From: Neisseria lactamica
Lineage (GTDB): Bacteria; Pseudomonadota; Gammaproteobacteria; Burkholderiales; Neisseriaceae
Direction: 5' to 3'
DNA length: 6,100 nucleotides
NCBI GenBank assembly: GCA_001067655.1
Contig: JUNU01000297.1
Span: forward strand, 1-6,100
Shown: positions 4,440 through 6,100 of the stretch, piece by piece
Numbering within the stretch: position 1 is the stretch's first letter
Layout: each line of letters starts with the position of its first letter
Program-made: the position numbers and the translations under genes
Notes under the pieces: generated by a model
Databases searched by the model: none
Told to the model about the DNA's origin: nothing
What the model saw: the letters and a program-made list of their open reading frames with translations, nothing else

Positions 4440-6032
4440 ATGGCACTATTCCTCAGCATTTTTCCCATCATCCTGCTGATTTGGCTGATGGTTAAAAAAA
4501 ACAGTATGCCTTCCTACATTGCGCTACCGATTACCGCCGCGCTGATTTACGCCATCAAGCTGTTTTATTTCAACGACAACGCTATGCTGCTCAACGCAAC
4601 CGCAGCGTCCGGCCTGGTTTCCACATTGACGCCGATTACCGTGATTTTCGGTGCGATTATGTTCAACCGTATGATGGAAACCACCGGCTGTATCGACATT
4701 ATCCGCAAATGGCTGGCGACCATCAGCCCGAATCCTGTGGCGCAGCTGATGATTATCGGCTGGGCGTTCGCCTTTATGATTGAAGGTGCATCCGGCTTCG
4801 GTACGCCTGCTGCGATTGCTGCCCCGATTCTGATGAGCTTGGGTTTCAATCCGTTGAAAGTGGCGATTTTTACGCTGGTCATGAACTCCGTACCCGTATC
4901 ATTCGGAGCGGTGGGTACACCGACTTGGTTCGGTTTCGCACCATTAAACCTGAGTGCTGAAAACATCCTTGCCATCGGCAGACAAACCGGCGTGATGCAC
5001 TTCTTCGCAGGTTTCGTCATCCCCGTCATCGGCTTGAGCTTCATCGTGCCTTGGTCTGAAATCCGTAAAAACTTGGGCTTCATCGGCATCGCTGTCTTCT
5101 CTTGTACCATTCCTTATGTCGCTTTGGCGATGGTTAACGAAGAATTCCCATCACTCGTTGCCGGCGCAATCGGCCTGATGGTATCCGTATTCGCAGCCAA
5201 CCATGGCTGGGGTTTGAGCAAAGACCATCCGAAAGACCCGAATGCCGAAAAAGTACCTTTCGCCCAAGTCGCCAAAGCACTTGCCCCTCTGGGTATGCTT
5301 ATCGGTATGTTGGTGGTTACCCGTATCAAACAGCTCGGCATCAAAGGCCTGTTGACCAGCAAAGAAGAATGGTTCAGTTTCCAACTGCCGTTTGATTTGA
5401 GCAAAATCACCGTCAGCGACTCTTTGACCATTACCTTCGGCAATATTTTCGGACAAGGCGTCAATGCGTCCTACCAAACCCTCTACGTTCCCGCATGGAT
5501 TCCGTTTGTCTTTACCGTTTGGATTTGTATCCTGCTTTATAAAACCAAATTCAAAGACGCTTGGGCTTTCTACGCTGCAACGTTCAACCAAACCAAAAAA
5601 CCGCTACTTGCCTTGATGGGCGCGCTGATTATGGTTCAACTGATGATGGTTGGCGGCGACGACTCCATGGTGAAAATCATCGGTAAAGAGTTTGCCGCGA
5701 TGGCAGGCGAACACTGGGTTTACTTCTCCCCTTACCTTGGCGCTATCGGTGCATTCTTCTCCGGTTCGAACACTGTATCCAACCTGACATTCGGCCCGAT
5801 TCAGCAACAAATCGCTATTGATACCGGCCTGTCCGTTACCCTCATCCTCGCCTTGCAATCCGTCGGCGGCGCAATGGGCAACATGGTCTGCATCAACAAC
5901 ATCATCGCCGTATGTACCGTACTGGACGTGAAAAACGCCGAAGGTGCGATTATCAAGAAAACCGTCATCCCGATGGCGATTTACGGTGTGATTGCTGTCG
6001 TCATAGCAATTATTTTCTTCCCTCTAAGGTAA
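4440..6032 (+). CDS. lctP: L-lactate permease
   Basis: Inner-membrane lactate:proton symporter of the LctP/LldP family, bringing in L-lactate (and probably related 2-hydroxy acids) for respiration. The 530 residues compare with 551 in E. coli LldP. The protein is hydrophobic throughout with a dozen or so membrane segments, including about 2-18, 25-43, 58-77, 101-120, 190-205, 282-294, 352-367, 387-404, 430-441 and 507-527. Family hallmarks are EGASGFGTPAAIAAP (115-129), NSVPVSFGAVGTPTWFG (149-165), SGSNTVSNLTFG (441-452) and QSVGGAMGNMVCINNI (473-488). The gene is intact, starts with a strong ribosome binding site and follows its own promoter and operator, so it is probably transcribed alone. 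A run of eight A residues at 4494-4501 lies within codons 19-21. In pathogenic neisseriae lactate uptake by LctP supports growth in the host; here the same nutritional role is inferred. Confidence 0.95.
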   Translation: MALFLSIFPIILLIWLMVKKNSMPSYIALPITAALIYAIKLFYFNDNAMLLNATAASGLVSTLTPITVIFGAIMFNRMMETTGCIDIIRKWLATISPNPVAQLMIIGWAFAFMIEGASGFGTPAAIAAPILMSLGFNPLKVAIFTLVMNSVPVSFGAVGTPTWFGFAPLNLSAENILAIGRQTGVMHFFAGFVIPVIGLSFIVPWSEIRKNLGFIGIAVFSCTIPYVALAMVNEEFPSLVAGAIGLMVSVFAANHGWGLSKDHPKDPNAEKVPFAQVAKALAPLGMLIGMLVVTRIKQLGIKGLLTSKEEWFSFQLPFDLSKITVSDSLTITFGNIFGQGVNASYQTLYVPAWIPFVFTVWICILLYKTKFKDAWAFYAATFNQTKKPLLALMGALIMVQLMMVGGDDSMVKIIGKEFAAMAGEHWVYFSPYLGAIGAFFSGSNTVSNLTFGPIQQQIAIDTGLSVTLILALQSVGGAMGNMVCINNIIAVCTVLDVKNAEGAIIKKTVIPMAIYGVIAVVIAIIFFPLR

Positions 6033-6065
6033 GCACCTTGTAACGCAAAAGGTCTTTGGATTCGG

Positions 6066-6100
6066 ATTTCAAGTGCAACACTAGTGTATCAGTGGTTTGA
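6066..6100. mobile_element. Possible terminal inverted repeat of an IS30-family element (IS1655-like)
   Basis: The sequence from ATTTCAAGTGCAACACTA onward resembles, from memory, the terminal repeats of IS30-family elements common in Neisseria, which share a TTCAAGTGCAACACTA-type motif. It includes a 10-bp palindrome, ACACTAGTGT, at 6078-6087. It lies about 35 bases past the lctP stop and runs off the window, so no transposase is visible. A remnant end or a coincidental match remains possible. Confidence 0.45.

Overview
The window reads as chromosomal DNA of a commensal Neisseria. The strongest clue is the repeated 12-mer AGGTCGTCTGAA (and its complement). As I recall it, this is the DNA-uptake-sequence dialect of the N. 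mucosa / sicca / subflava / flavescens group, not the ATGCCGTCTGAA used by meningococcus and gonococcus. I see six exact copies and one near copy. All lie between genes, and most are paired head to head as terminator hairpins. The proteins also look neisserial.

Layout from left to right. Positions 1-58 look like the end of a Correia-type miniature element that runs off the window. A small two-helix membrane protein of DUF202 type (128-460, minus) follows. Next comes a perfect 32-bp DUS palindrome that ends hemN, then hemN itself (593-2014, minus; oxygen-independent coproporphyrinogen III oxidase). A 143-bp divergent promoter region with a near-consensus FNR box separates hemN from fnr (2158-2892, plus; Fe-S oxygen-sensing regulator). 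After a DUS terminator lies a membrane-anchored or exported metallo-beta-lactamase-fold hydrolase of NAPE-PLD/UlaG type (2976-4049, plus). It ends in an unusual 83-bp composite hairpin capped by two DUS copies. A long promoter region then leads into lctP (4440-6032, plus; L-lactate permease). It contains a good sigma-70 promoter and, just downstream of it, a perfect GntR/FadR-type operator. The last ~30 bases resemble the terminal repeat of an IS30-family insertion sequence.

How the genes fit together. FNR senses loss of oxygen, and the divergently transcribed hemN makes heme without oxygen, so the shared FNR box is a coherent regulatory unit. Lactate uptake by LctP feeds respiration and appears to be controlled separately by a metabolite-responsive repressor of the LldR/PdhR/GdhR kind. 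The hydrolase and the DUF202 protein have no clear link to these processes.

I found no CRISPR array, RNA gene, toxin-antitoxin pair or defence system. The noteworthy content is regulatory and repeat structure: the FNR box, the lctP operator, the composite DUS hairpin, and possible mobile-element ends at both edges.
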